A stretch of DNA of 59,964 nt, taken from positions 1 to 59,964 of the forward strand of contig JAZDSV010000068.1 in the NCBI GenBank assembly GCA_036784855.1, read 5' to 3'. Positions 34,060 through 44,800 of this stretch are shown here, piece after piece; positions within the stretch are counted from its first letter, which is position 1, and every line of letters starts with the position of its first letter. The position numbers and the translations under genes are program-made. The notes under the pieces were generated by a model. The model was not told the origin of the DNA. It was given only the letters and a program-made list of their open reading frames with translations, and did no database searches. The DNA comes from Aphelidium insulamus. Its lineage: Eukaryota > Aphelidiomycota > Aphelidea > Aphelidiaceae.

Positions 34060-35805
34060 ATGCGCGTCTATTTGCACCTGCCAGCGCGGACAAGTGCCAC
34101 CCCGGCGACAGGTGCCACTTCAGCGCCTCTGCCATGCCGACGCGTGGTATTCCCGATAGTCCGCGCACTGCAGATCTCTCCTGTATCCGCGCTGGTTGAT
34201 GCCATACGCGCCGCATTCCCGTCAGCGGTTGACGGGGACTTGGACCTGCGCCTCTTGCCCGACGCGTCTACTCTGCGCGATGCGGACAACGATGTCGCGG
34301 TGCTGTGTGCCGACGCGTTCTCTCTCTGCGCCCAGCACACAGTGAAGGATGTTTTACGCGACGGGGACCACGTGTGCGCTGTGCCCATGCAGAGTCGCAT
34401 CGATGGCGCTATATCAACGACATCTGCAGTGGATGGCAATGTACTCGACACAGAGCAAAATCAATTACCCGGCACCTCCACAACTCCAAGCGCGAATGGT
34501 TCGAATGCCAAATCTGCCAGCCGCGATTACAGCGACGAAGGATCGACCGCCAGCGACGCCGATTCAGTCACCACCGCCACCGATACCACCACCGACATTA
34601 CAGATACCGATGCCTCATCGAATACCAGCAGCGACTCGGCAGAGGAGGTGATCTCTACCGATGAAAGTAGCGACGACGATGAACCGCCGGAAGAGTTGCA
34701 CAGCAAGAATGTAATTGGGAAAAGCACATTGCCTGTTGCCGCTACAACGGCAAACAAGCCTCGCAACAATAAGGAAAACCATCGCACCGATTACCGGGAC
34801 GGCGACGTGCTGCAAACCGTGTCCTTCACGGGAGTGACTGCATCCCTGCCCACCCAGCACCCATTCACCGTCACGGAATTGTCCTGGGCACAGAGTCAAC
34901 CTCGCGCCGATATTAGGTCCAATGTAGATGCTGCTGCCACTGGTGGTGAATGGGTGTACAACTGGGCAGACATATGCCGAGAAAATTTTCCTGAAGTGCC
35001 CGCCTCTTCACCGGCCGAGGTCGTGGTTGTTGATAATCAGATGGCAGCGCATACACAAGTAACGGAAAAAACGTCCAAGGAACCTCGTAATGGGAATAAT
35101 GGTCAACGAAAACGAAACTCCAAGCAAATCGACAATGACACAGCAAATGGCAGGGTGGCATCGTCGACGTCGACAGTTATACAGGCCCCGCTGTGGCTCG
35201 CTTCCGTAGCCAAGAAGCGCCGGTACTTGAATGGGAAGCGTCGCGGTGCTATACACGTTCGTTTTAGCGATGATGAAGCAGATAATGCGAACGTGGATGA
35301 ATCCATAGAGGCCACGGAACTGAATGGTGACTTTGGCGACGAGGAATCTGCTATTCCCAAGAACGCTAATAGCAGCATGGCGGAATCTAGAAAAGTCAAA
35401 GAACCATCGGTGGACAGCCAGAGTATGATTTCTGCTGCTGCCAGCTGGCCGCCGTACCGCACACTGCCCACGCCTGACGATGTAATTGCGTTCAACGTGG
35501 TGGAGATGGACATGCGCACATTCACCCCAAAAGTTGGGGCCACGCGGATTGCACGCATCGGCAAGTACAATTCGGTCACAAACAGAGTGCTGCTCACGTA
35601 CATGGCGGCTGCCGGCGTTGAAGAGGGCGACGTGGATAACACTGTCTGCGATTGGGGAGACACCGTGCTGGGTGACAGTCAAACTCGACGACGAATGCCG
35701 CGCGATGTACTTGCTGAGCAAATGGACGCCGTTACCACAACCACGGTGGAGAGCGAGGAGGTGGAGTGGTCGCTGTTGCAGAATATCCGTGGAATGCCTC
35801 GCTGA
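34060..35805 (+). CDS. COIL: Coilin
   Basis: Scaffold of Cajal bodies, where snRNPs and telomerase RNP mature. Single exon, 581 residues. The N-terminal domain (MRVYLHLPARTSATP..., VSALVDAIRAAFPSAVDGDL, LRLLPDASTLRDADNDVAVL, GDHVCAVP) matches the ubiquitin-like coilin head. A long Ser/Thr/Asp-rich linker follows, with acidic runs near residue 200 (SSDSAEEVISTDESSDDDEP) and a basic patch (KKRRYLNGKRRG, about residue 385). The C-terminal WPPYRTLPTPDDVIAFNVVE, FTPKVGATRIARIGKYN and NRVLLTYM correspond to the atypical Tudor domain of coilin. The start is the first ATG in frame, and the head begins at once. Linker composition is unlike neighbours but usual for this family. Confidence 0.85.
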   Translation: MRVYLHLPARTSATPATGATSAPLPCRRVVFPIVRALQISPVSALVDAIRAAFPSAVDGDLDLRLLPDASTLRDADNDVAVLCADAFSLCAQHTVKDVLRDGDHVCAVPMQSRIDGAISTTSAVDGNVLDTEQNQLPGTSTTPSANGSNAKSASRDYSDEGSTASDADSVTTATDTTTDITDTDASSNTSSDSAEEVISTDESSDDDEPPEELHSKNVIGKSTLPVAATTANKPRNNKENHRTDYRDGDVLQTVSFTGVTASLPTQHPFTVTELSWAQSQPRADIRSNVDAAATGGEWVYNWADICRENFPEVPASSPAEVVVVDNQMAAHTQVTEKTSKEPRNGNNGQRKRNSKQIDNDTANGRVASSTSTVIQAPLWLASVAKKRRYLNGKRRGAIHVRFSDDEADNANVDESIEATELNGDFGDEESAIPKNANSSMAESRKVKEPSVDSQSMISAAASWPPYRTLPTPDDVIAFNVVEMDMRTFTPKVGATRIARIGKYNSVTNRVLLTYMAAAGVEEGDVDNTVCDWGDTVLGDSQTRRRMPRDVLAEQMDAVTTTTVESEEVEWSLLQNIRGMPR

Positions 35806-36067
35806 TAGAAATGTGCATTCTATGATCTTGTCCACTGTCTGTCATAAGCAAGCACCTTTGTTGACTGTTGGACCATCTCTAAGTCAAACAGACGGATTAG
35901 GTATTCCTTTCACTGCGTCAGTCACGCCGCTGTTAAATGTAGCAATGCTATATAGGTATATTATATAGGTAGAAGAGTTCTCCATGGCTGTTGGCACCAG
36001 AGAAATTACCGTCTACATGCTTTCATATCCACAACAGTCTGTATTCATTAAATCTATCCATGTATGT

Positions 36068-37818
36068 CTATTTGTCCATCACCACAGGTACTTCACCATC
36101 AGCGCTGGTGGATGCGGCCTCCAGCTCTTCGAGACTCTGGCGTGCCACGGTAGCATCTGCAGGTGGCAATGAATTCCATGTCCACACTGCGCCGAGTGCA
36201 AGAACGCCAGCGTAAATCCAGTACAGCCACTGCACCGACTCTGCCACGGAAAATAATTGTGAACCGCCGTCATCATCACCATCTTGCGGCAGCTGGGGCT
36301 GCAGCTGTAGCAGCGGGAGAAAGGTCATGGCAACCGTGATATTGGCCAGCCAGTTGCACGCAGACGCCACGCCCATGCCACGTGCCCGTATCCTAGTGGC
36401 CATCAGTTCGGAGCTGAGGAATGGCGGCACTGGTCCCAGGCCGGACGCAAACGCCAGTCGAGCCACCAGTATCCTAGTAATATTTACTGTGATCATACTA
36501 GGTAACTACACATCACGAACGCACAGACAGAGGGCAAAGTAGCGACGCATATCAGACGGCAGCAACTGATTCCAGCCCAGACCAAACATCATTGCGCTCA
36601 ACACCGTCATCGAGCCCAGTAGCACCGGCCGCCTGCCGAGCCTGTCCACATAGCCGGCAACAAACGCCAGGCCCAGCAACTGGGGCAATGACGAGATCCC
36701 ACTGGCATGTAAGCAGGCTGACAGATACACTGTCTGTTGTGGCATTAATACCTGGCCAGCAGTGAGTCGCGCCTGCTAAAGCCCATCTGCGTGAATATAG
36801 TGCCGCTGTAGTACACGAGCGCATTGAAACCGGAAAACTGTTGCAGCACATTGATGCCCACCGCGGTGAGAACGGCGTGACGATGACGCTTCTGGCGCAG
36901 TATTGACGACCATGTCGGCTGCTTGCTGGGATGCGGCACTGGTGCATTTTGTGGCTGCAAGAGTGGAGCCGTCTCCACGCTTGTGTCGGCGTGGCCTGCC
37001 AAAGCCTGCATGGCGCGATCTGCTTCCACATCCCGTCCGCGCAACCGCAGCCACCGCGGCGACTCCACCAGGAAGCGATTAAAAGCCTGCATTGTAAGAA
37101 CGTACGTGTAATGAATAATTATTACACACTTTGACACAACATACCAGCGGAATCAGGGCAATCAGTGCGGACGCGCCAAACATTAATCGCCACGTAAGGG
37201 CAGTGTCGGCGAAGGCATATGCCAGGAAATAGGACGTCATAATGCCTGTGAGAAGAATTGGCACGCTATTCATCAGAGGATGCGCATATCTGGGCACTGA
37301 CCGCCAGTGACACAGAGCTGGATCAGTGTGCCGAGGCGGCCGCGCATTCCCGGCGCTGCAATCTCGCTAATGTAAGCGGGCACAATGACGCTGCTACCCC
37401 CGGCCGCCACACCCACCGCTCCCCGCACCACAATCAGCCAGGCCAGCCACCCGTCCGGCGTCAGTGCCAGCGCCGTTGTGCACACCAGATAGCCGACATT
37501 AATGGCGAGTATGGCACGCCGCCGGCCCAGCCAGTCGCCCACACGTGCAAATAAAAGTGCGCCGCAGAATGCACCCACCAGCACCGAGGTGGTGAGCAGG
37601 GCGGCGTACGCGGCCGGCGCATCGCCGTCACTGCGCAACCGTGGGAATGCATCGGGCAGGTACAGCTGAGCCGACTATTGCCCATCATGCGGTATGCGTG
37701 AGTGTGCGCGGCTATACCACACATGCACACAGACATGTCGACGCACACTGATGACGGCCGTGTTGTAGCCCAGCTGCAGGTTGCACAGGCACGCCAATAT
37801 CGCCGACGTTGCCGCCAT
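36068..37818 (-). CDS. MFS sugar transporter (SLC2/GLUT-like)
   Basis: Twelve-helix sugar porter in the plasma or vacuolar membrane. Exons 37818-37747, 37674-37302, 37245-37145, 37086-36752, 36701-36525 and 36473-36068 give 487 residues. Diagnostic motifs: LGYNTAVIS in TM1, FARVGDWLGRRRAI (loop 2-3), PAYISEIAAPGMRGRLGTLI, VESPRWLRLRGR (end of the first half), INVLQQFSGFNALVYYS (TM7, hexose selectivity region), VDRLGRRPVLLGS (loop 8-9), PPFLSSELMATRIRARGMGV (TM10 onward). The C-tail is Ala/Ser-rich and acidic. No signal peptide, as expected. Sugar specificity is not deducible; the QQFSG helix suits a hexose. Confidence 0.9.
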
Positions 37819-37948
37819 GCACAAATTGCAGGGACGAAAAGAAGAATAAGAAAGGAGAAAAAATAGTTCACCCAGGTGGGACACAGTGCGACAAGGTGCT
37901 TTACGCAAACCACGCAAACTCTATGTTACTTTGCCTGCGTGCCACCTC

Positions 37949-40900
37949 TCATTGACATACGCTCCACGCGTCCACCTTGTTCTGTAGCAGGTAAAGCAGC
38001 ATGGCGGTGGAGTATACGTCACCACTGAATGCATCTTCCATTTTGCAGGCATAATCCCGTGCACGGAAGCGCCGAATAACTTCCGGCGCCGAGTACGAGA
38101 TGGTCAAACCATTAACATTGACAACGCGGAATCCTTTGACGAGTTGCGCTTGCTGCGAGAATATGTTGGCAATACCAAAATCGCCCAGCACGCAAACAGC
38201 CGCGCCATCATTGTCCAAGTCAATGAAAACATTGTCGGCCTTGATGTCACGGTGGGCCACGCCTTTGCGGTGCATATACTGTACTGCCTTGCAAATATCA
38301 CTGGCCAGTAGCACAATCTGACCCTTGGTCTCCAAAAATCCCGACTTGATAAAGTTCATCAGTGTTCCCAGCTGATAGAGTTTCATCACGATTGCCAGCG
38401 GCTCTTCGCACCAGCCAAGCAGCTGGACAATGTTTCGGTTTCGGCCCAGATAGTGCATTACTGCAATTTCCTGGCCAAATGCTTGCGAGGTCTTAAGCGA
38501 CACCGCGGAACGGGATGGAGCTACAATCTTGACCACAAGCGCACCTCCGTTTTGCTCGCACAGGCTCTGCGTGAACCCCCGGCCAGAAAACACTTCGCCA
38601 CCACCACCCTTGGCCAGTGGTGATTCCCATCTAAAGTCTCTGCCGGCCTGGAGTTGCAGAAAGCCGGGCATTGCAAACTCCGTATTGTTTACCAGCATAG
38701 TGGTGTTGTTGACCATATTAATGCTCACCTGTGAGTTGAATTCACTCATCTGCATGGCCGTCGTAGTAATGTTTGGAGACGATACAAGATTCTTGTGATC
38801 GCTCGGTTGCCGCGGGCTCCTTCGCCTCTTTGAGATCTTGGAGTAGAGTTGCACGACTATCATGGCAGCCAGCAAGAAAAACAGTAGAATAGCTACTGCA
38901 AACACCACGATGGTAACCATTGACAGGCCACTGTCGCCTGATGCAGCTGACACCAAATTGAGCCGAGTCTGATCCAGTCCCGTGTCCGAGGGACTGATAT
39001 CCGTAGTGGACGGCGTGGCACACTGAGAATCCAATGATCCAACGGGGCACGGTTTGCATGCGTCAGTGCCGACCGAATCTTTGTATGAGCCGGATGCGCA
39101 CTGCACGCACAGCAGACCATTGGCAGACGGAGTGTAACCAACTTCACACGACAGTTTAGTTGAACTGCACACGGCGTTCTTGGGACAGGTGACGCATGCA
39201 AAGTTGCCGTAGTTCGTCTTGAACTTTGTCCCCGGGCATCGGGTGCAGTGAAAGCCGTCCCACTCGTAACCGGGCTGACAAAAACAGCTGACGGAACTAT
39301 TGCTACCTGTGGCCATCGTGGTAGACATTTCAGTGCAATTCGTACAGCCGAAATCGCCCACAATATCCTTGAATGATCCTACGGCGCACTCAGTGCACTG
39401 ACTGCCATTCCAACCATATCCCACGGAGCACAGGCACTGTACCACGCTGCTGGTGCCGTTCGTAGTTGTTGTCGAACCAGATGGGCACGTCATACATTGC
39501 CCATTGTTCAAGCCGTCTTTGTACGAGCCGAAAGGGCATTGACTGCACACTGCGTCATCCCAACCAGAGCCTGGTGGACACAAACAGTTTGATGCCGCAT
39601 CAGAGCCATTGAGAGCCGTTGTGGCTCCCGCCGGACATGCAACACACAGCCCGTTGCCGATAGATGCTTTGTACGTACCCACAGCACACTGGCCGCATGA
39701 CTGACCGTCCGCTGACAGCGTATATTCCGCATTGCATGAGAATGTCGTGGCAGTGCACGTAGAGTTTGCAGGACACGCTATGCAACCCGTGCTCCCCATC
39801 GTCGATTTATAGAAGCCAGCAGCGCAAGTACTGCACGCCATTCCATCCCAGCCGTAACCTGGTTGGCACTGGCAACTGCTGAATGTGGTAGCTCCAGACA
39901 ATAATGTGGTCGATCCAGATGCGCACGGCGTACAGTTTGCATTGCCAGAGGTGGACTTGAACGTGCCAGCGGGACATTGAGTGCAACTAAGCCCATCTAC
40001 AGAGGCAGTATATCCGGCGCTGCACGAGAACGATGCGGCCGTACACGAGGCGTAGGCTTCTGTCAAGCACGATGTACATGTTGCATTGGAGCTCGCAACT
40101 TTAGAACTGTAAGCCGCGCATGCACTGCACACCGACCCCGTCCAACCATATCCGGGCGGACAGGTACAAGTCGATGAGCCGGTGTTGTTGGTGTGCATTG
40201 TGGCCGGGCAGTTGGTGCACGCCCCGTTTCCAGCATTGAACTTGTAGGTGTTGAGCGGACAGTCGTAACAGTAACGCTGGCTCAAGCTTGCATACTTTCC
40301 CGCGGCACAGCTGGTGGTGGCGGTGTCCTGGCACAAAGACCGCGAACTAGCAGTTAAGCTGTTCGGATTGAATCGGTATCGATAGTAGGTGTTTAGGGCC
40401 GTGGCCGTACAATTGGGATAGCCAACGAACTGCGAGCACACACCCAGCGCCGATACGTAGGGCTGCGCGAAAGCAAAGTCCGACATTTGATTTGGGCACA
40501 CCATCCCTACGGCAGCGCTATTAGCAGGTGCATGACACATGTCTGGAGGGCACAAACCTGGTGTAACATCCGACCAGCCAGCGGTGTCAAAGTTGTAGTC
40601 CCAGTTCCAGCCAGGCCGCAGTAGAGATGCGTTGCTAGTCACCTTCCATCCGCTCAAATCACCAGTCACGGCAACCACTTGGTTGTCGTACAAAATGCTG
40701 GCAATGAAGCCACGACCCCCGTCAGGACTGCTGTATTCGTTCAATGCTGCTGCAAATACTTGCGGCGATGCGTCAACCTGTAGTTTGTAATCAGTTATGC
40801 GATATGCGGCATATGGGACGATCGGGTCTGTGAACAGTGCGGTGAGTGCGATGTGTGATGACTTATCCTCGACTACATATGTACCTGGCTGGCTGACAAC

Positions 40901-41674
40901 GGTATAGTTGCCAATGTACGCGACATAGTTGTACTCACTCGTTGTGCGAACTTGAAGGGCTTTCGGAGCAGTTTGCGCTCCAATTCGATACTCCACGAGC
41001 GGGAAATATTGATTGATGTTCGCCAGCGCCGGGTCGGTAAATGGCCGCGGGCACGGAATCAGAGTCGTGGTCAGGTTGTGAGTAACTCGCACCCAATAGG
41101 TTAAAGGCGCCGTAGCATTATTGCAATTGCCGTTGGGTGCAAGCCACTGAGGCTGTGGTGCTGAACTGTTATACTTTGTCATAAAGTCCGCGTACGACTG
41201 ATTAAAAGCGTTGACTGTGGCCGGTGGCGCACTGCATGACACGGCTGATGTCCAGTCAGGCGTCACAACATAAGTATCGGTGCTGGCTGGCCCGTTTATC
41301 CACGGATCTACCACGGTAACGTTCCATCCGGGCTGCCCCGTCTGGGCGATCAGCTGGCCGTTGTAAAACACGGAGGCCATGAATCCCGTGTTGTTGCCAG
41401 AGTAGTTGACGATCTTGAATATAGAAACCGCAGACATTACCGGAATCATCAGAGTAAAGTTCATCATGCGGTCCGCGGCCGTGCTGACAATCTTATCGTT
41501 CGCTAGCAGGCTGTTCCGGGACGCTTGATGGCCCGACATGAACACTCCACCAACAATGCCAAACCAGTCATCAAATGCGGCAATACGAACTTCCAGCGGC
41601 AAGTTACATATTGCACGTACATGTTGCGTGTACAAGAAGGCCACTACGAACAGCAAAAGCGTTTTTCGTGTCAT
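37949..41674 (-). CDS. Receptor-like kinase with GCC2/GCC3 repeats, intronless copy, short kinase domain
   Basis: Single exon, 1241 residues. Signal peptide MTRKTLLLFVVAFLYTQHVRA; an ectodomain of two related halves (RIAAFDDWFG, WVRVTHNLTTTLIPCPRPF, YVVSQPGT region); then eight or more Cys-rich GCC2/GCC3 (ephrin-receptor-like) repeats of the type CPxGxGWDG...CxxCxxGxYK; TM near residue 960 (TIVVFAVAILLFFLLAAMIV); a kinase with glycine loop SPLAKGGGGEVFSG, lysine in LVVKIVAPS, HRDIKADNVFID, GDFGIANIF and YSAPE. The frame ends at DAWSVCQ, right after helix F, so helices G-I (about 60-70 residues) are missing. Tandem paralogue of the next gene, same strand. The start at 41674 precedes the signal peptide; upstream ATGs lie in a repeat. 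Ligand unknown. Confidence 0.85.
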   Translation of the reverse strand: MTRKTLLLFVVAFLYTQHVRAICNLPLEVRIAAFDDWFGIVGGVFMSGHQASRNSLLANDKIVSTAADRMMNFTLMIPVMSAVSIFKIVNYSGNNTGFMASVFYNGQLIAQTGQPGWNVTVVDPWINGPASTDTYVVTPDWTSAVSCSAPPATVNAFNQSYADFMTKYNSSAPQPQWLAPNGNCNNATAPLTYWVRVTHNLTTTLIPCPRPFTDPALANINQYFPLVEYRIGAQTAPKALQVRTTSEYNYVAYIGNYTVVSQPGTYVVEDKSSHIALTALFTDPIVPYAAYRITDYKLQVDASPQVFAAALNEYSSPDGGRGFIASILYDNQVVAVTGDLSGWKVTSNASLLRPGWNWDYNFDTAGWSDVTPGLCPPDMCHAPANSAAVGMVCPNQMSDFAFAQPYVSALGVCSQFVGYPNCTATALNTYYRYRFNPNSLTASSRSLCQDTATTSCAAGKYASLSQRYCYDCPLNTYKFNAGNGACTNCPATMHTNNTGSSTCTCPPGYGWTGSVCSACAAYSSKVASSNATCTSCLTEAYASCTAASFSCSAGYTASVDGLSCTQCPAGTFKSTSGNANCTPCASGSTTLLSGATTFSSCQCQPGYGWDGMACSTCAAGFYKSTMGSTGCIACPANSTCTATTFSCNAEYTLSADGQSCGQCAVGTYKASIGNGLCVACPAGATTALNGSDAASNCLCPPGSGWDDAVCSQCPFGSYKDGLNNGQCMTCPSGSTTTTNGTSSVVQCLCSVGYGWNGSQCTECAVGSFKDIVGDFGCTNCTEMSTTMATGSNSSVSCFCQPGYEWDGFHCTRCPGTKFKTNYGNFACVTCPKNAVCSSTKLSCEVGYTPSANGLLCVQCASGSYKDSVGTDACKPCPVGSLDSQCATPSTTDISPSDTGLDQTRLNLVSAASGDSGLSMVTIVVFAVAILLFFLLAAMIVVQLYSKISKRRRSPRQPSDHKNLVSSPNITTTAMQMSEFNSQVSINMVNNTTMLVNNTEFAMPGFLQLQAGRDFRWESPLAKGGGGEVFSGRGFTQSLCEQNGGALVVKIVAPSRSAVSLKTSQAFGQEIAVMHYLGRNRNIVQLLGWCEEPLAIVMKLYQLGTLMNFIKSGFLETKGQIVLLASDICKAVQYMHRKGVAHRDIKADNVFIDLDNDGAAVCVLGDFGIANIFSQQAQLVKGFRVVNVNGLTISYSAPEVIRRFRARDYACKMEDAFSGDVYSTAMLLYLLQNKVDAWSVCQ

Positions 41675-41751
41675 AATTTTAGAATAGGAAGGCAAACTTG
41701 ATGACAACAACCGCCGTCGTGGATTGACGCCTCCAGATTGGCTGGGCTGTG

Positions 41752-41841
41752 GGTCTCTGATTCCTGCTGGAGTGGCACTTGGCATACGTCCACACTGGTC
41801 TCTGATTCCTGCTGGAGTGGCACTTGGCATACGTCCACACT
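41752..41841. repeat. Exact 45-bp tandem duplication upstream of the intronless kinase
   Basis: Two identical copies (41752-41796 and 41797-41841), beginning GGTCTCTGATTCC and ending CGTCCACACT. It lies between the two kinase genes, within the promoter or 5' UTR of the downstream copy, with an ATTGG just outside (about 41737). Confidence 0.95.
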
Positions 41842-41895
41842 ATATTACTATGCTGCGAATAGGAGGCTTTATTAAAAAACTGTTACGAGAAATCG

Positions 41896-44800
41896 CTACT
41901 TTTGAACACTCCACGCATCCAACTTGTTCAACAGCAAGTACACCAGCATAGCAGTGGAGTATATGTCACCGTAGAAAGCATCTTCCATGCCACAATTGTT
42001 GTCCCGTGCACGGAAACGGCGGATGATCTCTGGTGCCGAGTAAGAGATGGTCAACCCATTCAAATTCACCACTTGAAATCCGTCCACCAACTGCGCCTGT
42101 CGAGAGAATATGTTGGCAATACCAAAATCTCCCAGCACGCAAACAGCGGCACCGTCATTGTCCAAGTCAATGAAAACATTGTCGGCCTTGATGTCGCGGT
42201 GGGCCACGCTTTTGCCATGCATATACTGTACCGCCTTGCAAATGTCGAGAGCAAACAGAACAATCTGTCCCTTGGTCTCCAGAAATCCCGACTTGATAAA
42301 ACTGGTGAGTGTTCCCAACTGATAGAGTTTCATGACGATTGCCAACGGCTCCTCACACCAGCCAAGCAGCTGGGCAATGTTTCGGTGTCGGCCCAGATAG
42401 CGCATTACTGCAATTTCCTGGTCAAATGCTTGCGAGGTCTTGAGCGACACCGCGGAACGGGATGGAGCTACAATCTTGACCACAAGCGCACCTCCGTTTT
42501 GCTCGCACAGGCTCTGCGTGAACCCCCGGCCAGAAAACACTTCGCCACCACCACCCTTGGCCAGTGGTGATTCCCACCTAAAGTCTCTGCCGGCCTGGAG
42601 TTGCAGAAAGCCGGGCATTGCAAACTCCGTATTGTTCACCAGCATAGTGGTGGCACCCATTTGCGTGCCAGAGTACGATTTCGAGTAGAAGGTACTGGAT
42701 TGCAGCGACGTTTTCGTATAATCTTCAACGACTACCGTATTCTTGTGATCACTCGACGCACGCGAGCCGCGTCGTTTGCTTGCAATCCTCGGATACAGCT
42801 TCACTATTGCAACCGCAATTACGATGGAAAAAATCAAAGTGGCAACTGCAAATATCGCTATGGTGCCGGTTGAAAGAGTGAGCCCCTCTTGCGTGGTGAC
42901 AGTCGCAGCATTTTGAAGTGCCTGTCCCGACTGCGCATCTGCCGAGTTGTTATCCGAGTTGGAAGAGGCAAAGCACTGGGGGTTGGACGATCCATCCGGG
43001 CACGGAATGCATTTGCCGGTTCCAATAGAGTCCTTGTATGTGCCAGAGGCACATTGCACGCAGAGCCAGCCGTCCGCTGATGGAGTGTAGCCAACTGCGC
43101 ATGATAGAGATGTTGGCGTACAAATTGCATTCCTGGGACAAGTGACGCAGGCAAAATTGCCATAATCCTTCTTGAACTTGCTACCCTGACACTTGGTGCA
43201 AACAAATCCGTCCCACTCGTAACCTGGTTGGCATAGACAGCTTTCAGCAATTGTGCTTCCAAGAGAAAAAGTGGTGGACTTATCAGTGCAATTTGTGCAC
43301 CCAAAGTTGCCCATGATGTCCTTGTATGATCCAATGGCACACTGCGTGCACTGGCTTCCATCCCATGCGTAGCCGGCAACACACTGACATCCAGCGGGAC
43401 TAGTTGTACCATTGGAAGTGGTTGTTGCACCAGCTGCACACGCTAGACACTGTCCATTGTTGACACCTTGCTTGTATGTACCCACAGGACAGATATCACA
43501 AGATAGGTTATTCGCAGATAGTCCATAGCCAGCATTGCATTGAAACGCCGTGCCATTGCAGGATGATGCCATGGGACATGCAGTGCACGCCACATTGCTC
43601 ATTCCGGATTTGTATGTACCAGCAGTACAAGATGAGCAAACTGCGCCATCCCAGCCATATCCCGACGGACAAAGGCAGCTCGATGCCAGTGTAGATCCAT
43701 TGGTCGCAGTTATTGCTCCTGTCGGGCATACGCTGCATTGTCCGTTGCCCGCCGCAGACTTGTAAGTACCCACGGCGCACGGTACGCAAGACAAAGTATC
43801 AGCCGAAAGCGTGTAGCCCGCAATGCATGTGAACGACGTCGCCGTGCATGTCGAGTTGGTCGGGCATGCAACACAGGCTGCGTTGCCCAGTCCAATCTTG
43901 TACGTCGATCCGGCTACACAAGCATTGCATGAAACGCCATCCCAACCATAGCCAGCAGGGCAAAGACAGCTTGATGCCAACGTAGATCCATTGGTCGCAG
44001 TTATTGCTCCTGTCGGGCATACGCTGCATTGTCCGTTGCCCGCCGCAGACTTGTAAGTGCCCACTGCGCACGGTACGCAGGACAGTCCGTCGGCGGACAA
44101 GGTGTAACCCGCACTGCAGGTGAACGATGACGAAGTCCCACATGTTGCATTCAGAGGGCAAGAAACACAGGCCGTGTTCCCGAAGCTCTGCTTATACGTG
44201 AGGCCCGTTGTGCAAGCGCTGCAAGCTGTGCTGTTCCAGCCAAATCCGACAGGACACTGACAGTCGGATGCTTGAGTAGAACCATTAAAAGCCGTAGTTG
44301 ACCCAAAGGCTGCGCAAGTGCTGCACGCACCATTGCCAGATGCGGGCTTGTACGTTCCGAGAGAACAAGGGACGCACGACAAAGTATCAGCCGAGAGTGT
44401 GTATCCAGCACTGCATGTGAATGAAGTCGCCGTACATATCGAGTTTGCTGGACAGGCTGTGCACGCCGTGTTTCCCTGGCCCACCTTGTATGATGAAGTA
44501 AGCAAGCAGGAATTGCACGCAACTCCATCCCAACCATAGCCAGCTAAACATTGACAGCTGCCGGAGGAGGTGGAGCCAGTCGATACTGTTGTTGCCCCCG
44601 ATGGGCAGGAAGTGCACTGAGCATTGCCAGTCGCAGCCTTGTAAGTCCCCGTGGCACATTGTACGCACGACTGTCCATCCGCTGACACGGTGTATCCTGC
44701 ACTGCAAGTGAATGTTGTGGCGGTACACGATGCGTATGCCGCGGTCAAGCATGATGTGCATGTTGAATTGGAACTTGCCACCTTGAATGTGTTGGCAGCA

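Noticed and set aside
41675-41830. Upstream start (MPSATPAGIRD...) for the intronless kinase
   Set aside because: The stretch is the translation of a 45-bp tandem duplication and would bury the signal peptide, which starts cleanly at 41674.
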